From Thermoplasmata archaeon (GTDB lineage: Archaea; Thermoplasmatota; Thermoplasmata; Lutacidiplasmatales; UBA184): a DNA stretch of 64,000 nucleotides. This document shows, piece after piece, positions 33,921 through 41,821 of this stretch (its first letter is position 1; every line of letters begins with the position of its first letter). A model generated the notes under the pieces. It was not told where the DNA came from and ran no database searches. It saw nothing but the letters and a program-made list of their open reading frames with translations. The position numbers and the translations under genes are program-made. The DNA is taken from contig JAKAAX010000002.1 of assembly GCA_021802125.1 (NCBI GenBank), positions 186,001-250,000 of the forward strand, in the 5' to 3' direction.

Positions 33921-35113
33921 CGCCTCGCCACGATCCGGACGACCTCTCCACCGGAGAGGGCGTGGTCGGCGCCGAGCGCCCGATGGGTCCTTCCGTCGAT
34001 GGCGCGGATGAAGTTCTCGCCCAGGTCGGTGTGGACGCGGTAGGCCATCTGACGGGCGGTCGTGCCGTAGGGGACCAGGAAGGCGTCCGGGAGCATCCGC
34101 CCCTGCTTGTCGGTCCACTTCGTCTCGTCCTCCACGGGGAAGACCACGATCTGCTTCATCGCCTGGAAGACGAGGGACTCCAGGGACTCGATGACCCCGG
34201 TGGTCCCCCATCGCTTGAGGAACGCCTCGACCTCCCCCAAGGCCTTCTTCTGCCCCGCGGAGAGCTTCTCCGGGTCGTTCAGGCCGAAGCTCTTCTCGCC
34301 CGGCTGGTAGCTCACGAGCCCGGCCTTGGTGGCCCGCCGCAGGAGGAGCTCCATGTCGGCGCTCATCGGCTGGAGGGGCAACTCGCCCAGCTCCTCCTTC
34401 AGCGCGGTGAGCTGCTCCTCGGTGGAGCGGTCGGCCTTGTTGGCGGCAACGAGACGTGGCCGCGCGATCTTGAGAAGTTCCTTCGAGAGGCGGAGGAGGT
34501 CCTCCTCCTTCCACTTCGCAGGGTGCGTCTGGTCCAGAGGGCTGTCGCGGAGCGCGTGCTGGACGTGCCCGATGGTGATCCCCAGGCCCGTGAGCCGTCC
34601 GGCGATCGCCTCGTCCAGCTTCGCTCCGGAGAGCTCCCATCCCCGGGCCTGCTTGTCCCACTGCCGCCCGAGCGTCCCCGCGACCCAGAGCACGAGCTCC
34701 TCCTCGACGAACCGGACCTCCTCGGCGGGGCGGTAGCTCCCGAGCTCGGCCGGGACGCCTTCGGGGGTGGTGCTCCCGGAGAGGTCGACGACGTGGAGGT
34801 AGCCGTCCGCTTGACGCAGGTTGTCCAGGAACTGGTTCCCCTTCCCCTTCCCGGCGTGCGCCCCGGGAACCAGACCGGCGACATCCACCAGGTGGACCGG
34901 CACGTGCCGGACCCCTTTCTCGCAGGCGGAGTTCCCTGGGGTGCAAGGGCCCCCCTTCTCCGAGTGCGGGCAGGGGAAGCGCACGTAGGAGACCCCGCGG
35001 TTGGGGTCGATGGTCGTGAACGGGTAGGGTCCGACGGGGACGTTGAGGAGCGTGAGGGCGTTGAAGAGCGTGGACTTCCCGACGTTCGGCTTGCCGATGA
35101 GCCCGACCTCCAT
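33917..35113 (-). CDS. YchF/Ygr210-type OBG-family GTPase
   Basis: 398 residues. G1 GLIGKPNVGKSTLFNALT, G3 LVDVAGLVPGAH, G4-like AANKADRS, and a C-terminal TGS domain (LPDAFLVPYGTTARQMAYRV...LSGGEVVRIV). The archaeal form (Ygr210-like) carries the PHSEKGGPCTPGNSACEKG insertion with Cys residues seen here at about 49-66. Probably ribosome-associated; nucleotide preference in this subgroup is not settled. Converges on mvk with a 4-nt overlap. Confidence 0.94.
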   Translation of the reverse strand: MEVGLIGKPNVGKSTLFNALTLLNVPVGPYPFTTIDPNRGVSYVRFPCPHSEKGGPCTPGNSACEKGVRHVPVHLVDVAGLVPGAHAGKGKGNQFLDNLRQADGYLHVVDLSGSTTPEGVPAELGSYRPAEEVRFVEEELVLWVAGTLGRQWDKQARGWELSGAKLDEAIAGRLTGLGITIGHVQHALRDSPLDQTHPAKWKEEDLLRLSKELLKIARPRLVAANKADRSTEEQLTALKEELGELPLQPMSADMELLLRRATKAGLVSYQPGEKSFGLNDPEKLSAGQKKALGEVEAFLKRWGTTGVIESLESLVFQAMKQIVVFPVEDETKWTDKQGRMLPDAFLVPYGTTARQMAYRVHTDLGENFIRAIDGRTHRALGADHALSGGEVVRIVARR

Positions 35114-35149
35114 GTTCCTTTCTCCTCCAGTTCCTGTTCGCGACCGACC

Positions 35150-35701
35150 TTACCGTGTATAATCCGGGGCCACTTCGCGGAACCCCGACTGGAGGTTCAC
35201 GCTGAGGGCCATGGCGTAGAGAAGCCCGGAGAGCCGGTTCACGTAGGCGAGCAGGACGGGCCGCAGCGGGCTCGCACGGTCCGCCCGGACCACCGCCCGC
35301 TCGGCGCGTCGGGCGACGGCCCTCGCCACGTGGAGGCGGGCCGCCATCGTGGTCCCTCGGGGCAGCACGAAGGCGTGCACCGCGTCGAAGGGCTCGGAGA
35401 ACGTGTCGATCTCCTGCTCGACCCGGTCCACGTGGCGTTGCTCCAGCCGGTGGGCGGGTGGGGGAGCCCCCTTCGGCGTCGCGAGCTCCGCGTTCAGGAT
35501 GAAGATCTCATGCTGGACCCGTTCGAGGATCGCCGCCAGGGGGACGAGGTCCGGGGGGACCTCCGCCTGCGCCAGTCCGAGGTGCGAGCAGAGCTCGTCG
35601 AGCTCTCCGCACGCGACCACCAGGGGGTCGTCCTTCGAGACCCGTCGGCCGCCGACGAGGCCCGTCTCCCCGGCGTCTCCTCCGCGGGTGTAGAGCTTCA
35701 A
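35150..35701 (-). CDS. Cob(I)alamin adenosyltransferase (PduO type)
   Basis: 183 residues from a TTG at 35701. LYTRGGDAGETGLVGGRRVSK is the ATP-binding N-terminal motif of PduO-type enzymes; further hallmarks are GELDELCSHLGLAQ, FILNAELATP, FVLPRGTTMAARLHVARAVARRAER and YVNRLSGLLYAMA. It converts cob(I)alamin to adenosylcobalamin. A TCTATATC box about 37 nt upstream supports the TTG start. The long frame upstream to 36019 overlaps the surface-protein gene and is not coding. Confidence 0.94.
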   Translation of the reverse strand: MKLYTRGGDAGETGLVGGRRVSKDDPLVVACGELDELCSHLGLAQAEVPPDLVPLAAILERVQHEIFILNAELATPKGAPPPAHRLEQRHVDRVEQEIDTFSEPFDAVHAFVLPRGTTMAARLHVARAVARRAERAVVRADRASPLRPVLLAYVNRLSGLLYAMALSVNLQSGFREVAPDYTR

Positions 35702-35734
35702 GTTCGGTCCGGCGGACGGGCACCACGACGGGAC

Positions 35735-35742
35735 GATATAGA
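35735..35742 (-). promoter_or_regulatory. TATA-like box for the cobalamin adenosyltransferase gene
   Basis: TCTATATC on the minus strand, centred 37 nt before the TTG start at 35701. Confidence 0.55.
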
Positions 35743-35768
35743 CGTGGGTGGTCGATGCGTTCGCCGAA

Positions 35769-35777
35769 GACTTAACG
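35769..35777 (+). promoter_or_regulatory. TATA-like box for the giant surface protein gene
   Basis: GACTTAACG centred 29 nt before the ATG at 35802. It favours this ATG over the in-frame ATG at 35748, which lies upstream of the box. Confidence 0.5.
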
Positions 35778-35801
35778 TCCGCCTCCCGCTGCCTCTTGAC
35801 C

Positions 35802-38800
35802 ATGCCCCCTCTTGAGCTCAGGGGAACGTGGGGCCTGAGCGGAGGAGGAACGCTTCGGGCGCGACCCGGACCTCTGGGGGTATCCCCGGTCCTCGCGAGC
35901 TTCGCGGTCCTCCTGGTCATCTCTCTGATCCTCTCCATGTCCGCCGGAGCAGGCTCCCTGGGGATCGCCCGAAGCACAGGGTCCGGCGCGGGGGGCGCCG
36001 CATCCGCGGCCTCGGTCACCCCTCTGTCCTCGGCGCGAGCCTCCCCCGTCCCGTCGGGGTCCGGTCATCAGCCCCTCCCGCCGACCTCGGGCCCGAGGGC
36101 CCCTGAGGCGGCCTCTGGGCCCTCGTGCCCCTCCGCCCAGGTGGTGCTGAACGGGACGACGAGCGACACTCTTCTGGCGGCAGGAGGAACCGGGTCCTGG
36201 GCGGCCAGCTACCCTGTGGGGCAGGCGGGCATGTGGCTCACGGGGTTCCAGGTGACCGCGTCCGCCGCCTTCGACAACGGGGCGCTCACCGCGGGAAGCT
36301 CGAGCGCCTCGGTCGAGCTCGAGCTCACCGCCGCGCCGTACGCCTCCTGGGGTGGCCCGGGGACGTCCCTGCTCACGCCTCCCGCGGGCGAGGTCGTCGC
36401 AAGCTGGCCGCTCTTCGTCGGTGGCGGGAGCGATGCGTCGGTGCGGTCGGGTGCCCCCTCCTGCCTCTCCGTGGCCGTCCCGGCGGCCGACCCTTACCTG
36501 ACCATCTTCCTGACCGCGTCGACCCCGACGCTCCCCGACCTGGTCGTCAGCTCCGCGATGGCGGTCGACCTTGTGGCCCCGGGAGCCGCGACGAACTGCG
36601 TCACCGGAGAGGGGGTCCAGCCTGGGGGGGAGAGCGACGTTTCCTCCGGCGCCCCCGGACCGGCGGCCTGGAGCTCGAGCGATCCTTCTGCGCTGACCGG
36701 AGAGACGGTGACCGGGTTCGAGGTGAGCCTGGCCTCCGCCTACAACGGGAGCGCGCTCGCTCCTGCCGCGGCCTACGCGACCGCCACGGCGTACCTCCTC
36801 TTGACCTCCACCGCGGGGGCCCCGTGGAACGGGCCCGGGGCCGCCAGCGCGTCCTTCCCCGCGGGGTCGCTCGTGCTCGGGGTGTACCAGGTCGCGGTCC
36901 CCTCCACGCTCGGGAGCGGGAGCGTGGCGCTCTCCGTGGACTGCCTGGATGTGGTGGTCCCGTCCGCGACCCCCTACCTGTCGCTCTACCTGGTCGCGAA
37001 CACCAGCACCGCCGCTCCTCTCGAGATCGACCTCCAGTCGACGACCTACCTGACCGCGTCGGGGATCCTGGGCTCGGGGTGCGAAGCCGGGGGGATGCCC
37101 CAAGCGGGTGGAGAGAGCGACACGGTCGGAGCAGGCTCGGGGGGCACCGGCTGGTGGGCCGCGAGCGACTCCACCGACCTCTCCGGTGACTACCTCAACG
37201 GCTTCCAGGTCGGCGTGACGGAGAACTTCGCCGGCGCCCCGTACTCCGCCCCGAGGTTCGGGAACACCCTGGTCTGGCTCTTCCTGAGCCCGGTCCAGTA
37301 CACCCCTTGGGGTTCTGGCGGGCAGTCGCTGCCCTCCTTCCCCGTGGGCGCCGTGGTCGTCGGGGCCTGGGTCCTGGGCGTGGGATCGCAGGGCGACCAC
37401 GCGGAGGCGGGGGTGTTCGTGAGCTGTCTCAACGTGCTGGTCCCGAACGGATCGCCCTACCTCAGTCTCCTCATCCACAGCCGCGGGGCCGCAGGGCTCA
37501 CCGTCCACACGCAGTCCGTGACCTACGCCACGGTGACGACGCACTCGACCGGGTGCGACGTGCAGCGGAACGCGACGGCCGAGGTCTCGCAGTCGGTGGC
37601 GGTCGCGGCCGGGGCGATCCCGAGCTGGTACGCCGCGAGCGCTCCCGGGACCTTCGGAGGGGACCGGGTGGCCGGAGCCTCGCTCGGGCTCTCGATCGCG
37701 GCGGACCCCGGGGCCCTCTCCCTTCCGGAGAACTCTTCGACGACCGCGTGGCTCCTCGCAACCTCCAGTTTCTTCGCGGGGAACAACGCCTCCGGCACCG
37801 CGGTGGCCGCGCTCCCTCCCGGGACGGTGCTCGCGGCCATCCCGCTCGCGAGTGGGGCCGGATACGGGGCCTCGGAAACCTCCGTCTCCCTCTCGTGCCT
37901 GGACGCGGTGCTCTCGCCATCCGACCCCTTCCTCACGGTCGTATTGGAGGTCTCGACGGGTCCCACCGCGGGCCTCTCCGTCGGGGTCGTGTCCCAGGTG
38001 TGGGCCGAATCCCCAAGCCTCACGACCTCCTGCCCCGCACCCTCCACCTTCTCTGGAGCCTCCGTGCAGGCCGGAGGGCAGGAGGACGCCCTTCCCTCCG
38101 CGGGCACGGGCTGGTGGGTGTCCAGCGACCCTCTGAGCTTGGCTGGGCAGGTGGTGACCTCCGTGCAGCTCTCGGGGGCATTGACCTTCGGGACGGCCAC
38201 ATCCACCCCCGCCTTCGGGGAGGCCACCTTCTCCTTGTTCTTCTCTCCCGGTCCGTTCACGCCCTGGAGCTCGAACGGCCAGGCGCTCGGGGCCTACCCC
38301 CACGAGGTCTCTCCGTTCGGATCGTGGACCCTCCGTGTCGGATCGGCCAATTCGAGCGCCGGGCTCTCCGAGGCGTTCTCCTGCCTGGTCGTCCCGGTGC
38401 CGGCGGCAGCTCCCTACCTCTCGTTGCTCGTCGAGCTGAGCGCTCCGGTCTCCTCCGGTCTTGAGGGCGGCTGGCAGGTCGCCGTCGGGTCGGCTCACCC
38501 GCAGTCCCTGGGCTCCGTGGTGAGGGCGTTCCCCGCGCAGGGCGATGCGTCCGTCACCTCCTTCTTCCTCACCGCGGCTCCCACCGGGGGGTTCCCTCCC
38601 TACTCCGCGGTGTGGGCGCTAGGGAACGGTGCGACGCTCCCGGGTCGATCGATCAATTACACCTACGCGTTGCCGGGGATCTACACGGTCCAGGAATGGA
38701 CCAACGACTCCCTCGGGAACTCCTCGCTGCGGACCCTCACGCTCTCCGTGAGCCCGGTCCCCGCGGGCTCCGCGACGGTCACCCCCACGGGTCCGCGGGA

Positions 38801-40166
38801 CGTCGGGCAGACCCTTTCCTTCTCCTCCGAGGTCCAGGGCGGCGCCCCGCCGATCGCCTTCCTCTGGAAGTTCGGGGACGGCAGCGGGTCGATCTTCCAG
38901 AACACGACGCACGCCTACCGAACGCCGGGGAACTACTCCGTCAGCTACTTCGCGAACGACTCGGCGGGCCAGAGCTTCGTCTCGGTGCTGCCGGTCGAGA
39001 TCTTCCCGGACCCCACGGCCTCTCCGACGGTCCTCCCCGCGGTCGCCGAGGTCGGCCAGCCGGTCGCTTTCACCGCCAACGGCTCCGGAGGGGTCCCTCC
39101 ACTCAGCTGGTCCTGGAGGTTCGGGGACGGAGGTTCCTCCAACGTCGCCGACCCGGTCCACACCTACGCGTCCCCGGGCGCCTTCGTCGCGACGCTCTTC
39201 CTGAACGACTCCGCCGGCCTGTCCACGAACCGCAGCGTCCTGGTCACGGTAGACGCCCCGCTGACGGACGTGCTGGCCTTCTCCTCGAACCTGACCCGGG
39301 CCTCCTCGGCGCAAGGGGTGCTCGTCTCCTCCAGCCCCTCCGGGGGGAGCGGGACCTACCGGTTCTCCTGGACGCTCAACGGGACCGCTCTGACCACGAC
39401 GACCCCGAGCTTCCGGTTCTCCCCGGTGGGCGCAGGGAACTTCTCCTTCGTGTCGGTGGTCACGGACAGCGCGGGGTTCTCCGCGAGCGATCAGGGGACC
39501 CTCACGCTGAGGCCTCCCCTCCGTGTCGGGCTCGTGGTCGACCCGAGCAGCGTGGTCCTCGGTGGAAGCTTCCGCGTGACCGCGTCCGTCTACGCCCCAG
39601 ATGGGCCGGTCGCCTTGGTCTGGAGCTACCTCCCCTCTCCCTGCTCGGCGCAGAACATCTCGACCTTCTCCTGCACGCCCTCCTCGACGGGAGATTACGC
39701 GATCAAGGTCACCGTCACCGATTCCCAGGGGTACCAGACCACGGCGACGGTGGGGGTGAACGTGGCCCCTGCCCCGGCCGCCGCTCCTTCCCTCCTGTCC
39801 TCCACACCGTTCCTCGAGCTCGTGGGGGGACTGGTGGTGGTCGCGGTCATCGTCGCGATCGCCGTCGTGCGCGTCCGGCGCCGAGGCCAGCGCGCCACTG
39901 CTGTCGACGACTCGGCTTCCGCTTCGGTTTCCGCTCCCGCTTCCGATCCCGCTTCCGCTCCCGCTTCGCCTCCCGCCTCCCCCACCGAGAGCGCGCAGCC
40001 ACCGGTGCCGCAGGTCGCGAGCGAGCCGGGAAAGCCGAGGGCCCTTCCCGGCCCCCCGCCCTCTACGGCCCCCGGCGCGAGTGCGAGTTCAGGTGCGGGT
40101 ACGGGCGCGGGGGGACGCGCGGAGGCAAGGCCATCGCTTCCGCGGACCGGCTCCGGCCCGGGCTGA
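35802..40166 (+). CDS. Giant surface protein with five novel repeats and PKD domains
   Basis: 1454 residues. Signal/anchor helix (VLASFAVLLVISLILSMSA) near 30-50, then a Ser/Pro/Gly linker, then five Cys-led repeats of about 158 residues starting near 109, 266, 427, 585 and 744. Shared elements are W-AS-P-L-G-V-GFQV, a PxxWxxxGxxL-FPxG segment, SCLxVxVPxxxPYLSL and a closing Q-x-Y strand. Residues ~907-1330 hold PKD-like domains (WKFGDGSGSIFQNTTHAYRT; WRFGDGGSSN...HTYASPGAF). A transmembrane helix (LVGGLVVVAVIVAIAVVRV) near 1340 precedes an Ala/Ser/Pro cytoplasmic tail. An adhesin or S-layer-like role is inferred. The repeat was not recognised. Confidence 0.9.
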   Translation: MPPLELRGTWGLSGGGTLRARPGPLGVSPVLASFAVLLVISLILSMSAGAGSLGIARSTGSGAGGAASAASVTPLSSARASPVPSGSGHQPLPPTSGPRAPEAASGPSCPSAQVVLNGTTSDTLLAAGGTGSWAASYPVGQAGMWLTGFQVTASAAFDNGALTAGSSSASVELELTAAPYASWGGPGTSLLTPPAGEVVASWPLFVGGGSDASVRSGAPSCLSVAVPAADPYLTIFLTASTPTLPDLVVSSAMAVDLVAPGAATNCVTGEGVQPGGESDVSSGAPGPAAWSSSDPSALTGETVTGFEVSLASAYNGSALAPAAAYATATAYLLLTSTAGAPWNGPGAASASFPAGSLVLGVYQVAVPSTLGSGSVALSVDCLDVVVPSATPYLSLYLVANTSTAAPLEIDLQSTTYLTASGILGSGCEAGGMPQAGGESDTVGAGSGGTGWWAASDSTDLSGDYLNGFQVGVTENFAGAPYSAPRFGNTLVWLFLSPVQYTPWGSGGQSLPSFPVGAVVVGAWVLGVGSQGDHAEAGVFVSCLNVLVPNGSPYLSLLIHSRGAAGLTVHTQSVTYATVTTHSTGCDVQRNATAEVSQSVAVAAGAIPSWYAASAPGTFGGDRVAGASLGLSIAADPGALSLPENSSTTAWLLATSSFFAGNNASGTAVAALPPGTVLAAIPLASGAGYGASETSVSLSCLDAVLSPSDPFLTVVLEVSTGPTAGLSVGVVSQVWAESPSLTTSCPAPSTFSGASVQAGGQEDALPSAGTGWWVSSDPLSLAGQVVTSVQLSGALTFGTATSTPAFGEATFSLFFSPGPFTPWSSNGQALGAYPHEVSPFGSWTLRVGSANSSAGLSEAFSCLVVPVPAAAPYLSLLVELSAPVSSGLEGGWQVAVGSAHPQSLGSVVRAFPAQGDASVTSFFLTAAPTGGFPPYSAVWALGNGATLPGRSINYTYALPGIYTVQEWTNDSLGNSSLRTLTLSVSPVPAGSATVTPTGPRDVGQTLSFSSEVQGGAPPIAFLWKFGDGSGSIFQNTTHAYRTPGNYSVSYFANDSAGQSFVSVLPVEIFPDPTASPTVLPAVAEVGQPVAFTANGSGGVPPLSWSWRFGDGGSSNVADPVHTYASPGAFVATLFLNDSAGLSTNRSVLVTVDAPLTDVLAFSSNLTRASSAQGVLVSSSPSGGSGTYRFSWTLNGTALTTTTPSFRFSPVGAGNFSFVSVVTDSAGFSASDQGTLTLRPPLRVGLVVDPSSVVLGGSFRVTASVYAPDGPVALVWSYLPSPCSAQNISTFSCTPSSTGDYAIKVTVTDSQGYQTTATVGVNVAPAPAAAPSLLSSTPFLELVGGLVVVAVIVAIAVVRVRRRGQRATAVDDSASASVSAPASDPASAPASPPASPTESAQPPVPQVASEPGKPRALPGPPPSTAPGASASSGAGTGAGGRAEARPSLPRTGSGPG
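36127..38520 (+). repeat. Five tandem ~475-bp protein-coding repeats
   Basis: Units begin at 36127, 36597, 37080, 37554 and 38031, each opening with a Cys codon, and code for the ~158-residue repeats of the giant surface protein. They are similar at protein level but diverged at DNA level, so the duplication is old. Confidence 0.7.
39910..39990 (+). repeat. Imperfect hexanucleotide repeat (Ala-Ser/Pro codons)
   Basis: About a dozen copies of a GCTTCC/GCTCCC-type hexamer encode the Ala-Ser-Ala-Pro tail after the transmembrane helix of the giant surface protein. Confidence 0.6.
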
Positions 40167-40319
40167 CCGGAGCCTCTGGCGGAGGGGTGAGCCGCCGCGT
40201 GTGCAACGCATCCTCGACGGATCGCGAGCCCGTTGCGGGCGGAGTAAGGGGAGGGCGAGGAAGGGGTCGAGGCCCTCCTCACGTAGGAGGAGGTCCCTTG
40301 GGAGGCTCGAAGAGGCGCC

Positions 40320-40577
40320 TCAGCCGGCGGGGATGGCCCAGGAGCCTCCGTTGAACGGGGTACCGGTCGCGTAAACTCGGGTCTCGCGGACGAACTCCGG
40401 GCGTTCGCGCCGGACGACCGGCAGGTCCGCCGGGTCGAGCGGGCTCTCCAGGCCGTGGACCGGACAGAAGGTGATCCGGAGCTTGCGGTTGAGCTCCGCC
40501 TTCGTTCCGCACCATCGGCAGACCATGGGGCGGCCTCGGCTGTCGGCTAGGGCTTCCATTGTGGCGTTCTCGATCAT
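40320..40577 (-). CDS. Small zinc-binding protein
   Basis: 85 residues from ATG 40577 behind a GGAGGGG ribosome-binding sequence. One zinc site of the type CRWCG...FCPVHG (CxxC...CxxH) at about 20-42, in a compact basic context (KAELNRKLRITF). No family recognised. It follows a ribbon-helix-helix gene by 43 bp on the same strand and is probably co-transcribed with it. Confidence 0.6.
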   Translation of the reverse strand: MIENATMEALADSRGRPMVCRWCGTKAELNRKLRITFCPVHGLESPLDPADLPVVRRERPEFVRETRVYATGTPFNGGSWAIPAG

Positions 40578-40619
40578 TTTGATTCCCCTCCTCCTTGTTG
40601 TTGCACCGTGGGTTCACCG

Positions 40620-41045
40620 TCAAGCGCCGCCCTGGCGCTCGCCTTCCTGCGACGCTCCTCGCCGCGCCGCCTCCTCCTTCGCGAGCAGCTCGGCGGTCCT
40701 GCGCTCCGTTTCCACGCGCTGCGAGCGCCGCTCGGCGAGCACCTCTAGCCCGCGCTCCAGCGCCTTCTCCAGCGCCGCGGTCAGGCCTGAGGAGTAGCCG
40801 TTCTCCACCGACCGCTCGAGCTCGCGGTGGAGGGTGACCGGGACCTCGACCATCCGGCCCCGCGGCGCGCGCTCTCCCGGGGCCTTGAGGGGCTCGCCCG
40901 GCTGGGAGGCCTCACGAAGGAGATGCCGGATCGCCTCCGAGCGGTTGGCGAAGTTCCGTTCGTCAACAACTCGGTCGAGCCGCTCCAGTTCCTCCGCGCT
41001 TAGGCGGACGCCGAGGTAGCGTTCCTCGAGGGAGCGGTGTCTCAC
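40620..41045 (-). CDS. Ribbon-helix-helix protein with long charged C-terminal helix
   Basis: 141 residues from a GTG at 41045. Residues 10-45 read as a CopG-type RHH: YLGVRLSAEELERLDRVV then NFANRSEAIRHLLREA. The C-terminal half is a helical, Glu/Arg-rich segment (LEKALERGLEVLAERRSQRV) that could be a coiled coil. RHH proteins bind DNA as dimers and often autoregulate. An ATTAAAATAG TATA box 27 nt upstream fixes the start and predicts a leaderless mRNA. Confidence 0.78.
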   Translation of the reverse strand: MRHRSLEERYLGVRLSAEELERLDRVVDERNFANRSEAIRHLLREASQPGEPLKAPGERAPRGRMVEVPVTLHRELERSVENGYSSGLTAALEKALERGLEVLAERRSQRVETERRTAELLAKEEAARRGASQEGERQGGA

Positions 41046-41067
41046 GAAAATTCACATGGTCAAACTG

Positions 41068-41077
41068 CTATTTTAAT
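41068..41077 (-). promoter_or_regulatory. TATA box for the RHH gene
   Basis: ATTAAAATAG on the minus strand, centred 27 nt before the GTG at 41045; one of the clearest TATA elements here, in an AT-rich island. Confidence 0.65.
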
Positions 41078-41225
41078 GAAGCGTTAAACAGCCCCCTTTC
41101 CTGCGTCCAAGATCGGGCGTTCCACGGGCCGGGTGCCGGGCCGGGGACCCTCCGGCGCTCCCCCCGGTGCGTCACGCACCTTTTTGAAGGAGAGAGCCTG
41201 CGGACGTTCGACGGGGTCGTTATCG

Positions 41226-41612
41226 ATGGCGTGGACGCAGGCTGAGGTTCGGGAGCTCAAGGAAGGACGTTACATGCTCATCGACAACGAGCCGTGCAAG
41301 ATCATCTCGATCCAGACGTCCAAACCGGGGAAGCATGGCGAAGCCAAGGCCCGTATCGACGCGGTGGGCATCTTCAACGGGAACAAGACGTCGGTCGTCT
41401 ACCCCGTGAAGCACAAGGTCCAGGTCCCGATCATCAACAAGCGGACCGCCCAGATCCTCTCCATCAGCGGCTCCGAGGCCCAGCTCATGGACCTCGAGAA
41501 CTACGAGACGTTCACCATCACGACGGAGCCCGGACAGCAGGGACTCCTCCCCGGTCAAGAGGTGGGCTACATCTCGGCCATGGGGAAGCGCAGGCTCCAG
41601 ACCCAGCAGTAG
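41226..41612 (+). CDS. eif5a: Translation factor aIF5A (hypusine-containing)
   Basis: 128 residues from ATG 41226. The hypusination loop SKPGKHGEAKARIDAVGIFN has the modified-type Lys in PGKHG, and the C-terminal OB-fold SHKVQVP-type strands follow (KHKVQVPIINKRTAQILSIS, TTEPGQQGLLPGQEVGYISA). It promotes peptide-bond formation at stalling sequences such as poly-Pro, of which this window encodes several. Next gene is the giant helical-repeat protein. Confidence 0.97.
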   Translation: MAWTQAEVRELKEGRYMLIDNEPCKIISIQTSKPGKHGEAKARIDAVGIFNGNKTSVVYPVKHKVQVPIINKRTAQILSISGSEAQLMDLENYETFTITTEPGQQGLLPGQEVGYISAMGKRRLQTQQ

Positions 41613-41743
41613 GCCGGCGGAAGGACCCCCGGGGGACCTCACCGGGCTGCAGAGCATCGGGACCGGCGAAGCAGGGAGGCGCGGGAACGGGGCCAACGGA
41701 CCATCGGACGGGTCCGCCCCCAGCTCTCGAACCGAGCATGGCC

Positions 41744-41752
41744 GTTTATAAG
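41744..41752 (+). promoter_or_regulatory. TATA box upstream of the giant helical-repeat gene
   Basis: GTTTATAAG, a strong match. Transcription would begin near 41775, just before an in-frame GTG at 41780 that is followed after five codons by TAG. Confidence 0.65.
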
Positions 41753-41821
41753 ATGGCCCGGTATGATTTCCTCGGTCACGTGAGGGCCGTGAACTAGGGA
41801 CGGAGGGAGGGTTCTACGGCC

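Noticed and set aside
35772..38498. 908-codon minus-strand frame opposite the giant surface protein
   Set aside because: Arg/Gly/Glu-rich without structure; the plus strand gives signal peptide, repeats and PKD domains.
41795..41797. In-frame TAG as a pyrrolysine codon
   Set aside because: Many genes here end in TAG (for example 697-699, 30055, 33920 and 46306) and no Pyl genes are in view; an unusual start or a base error is simpler.
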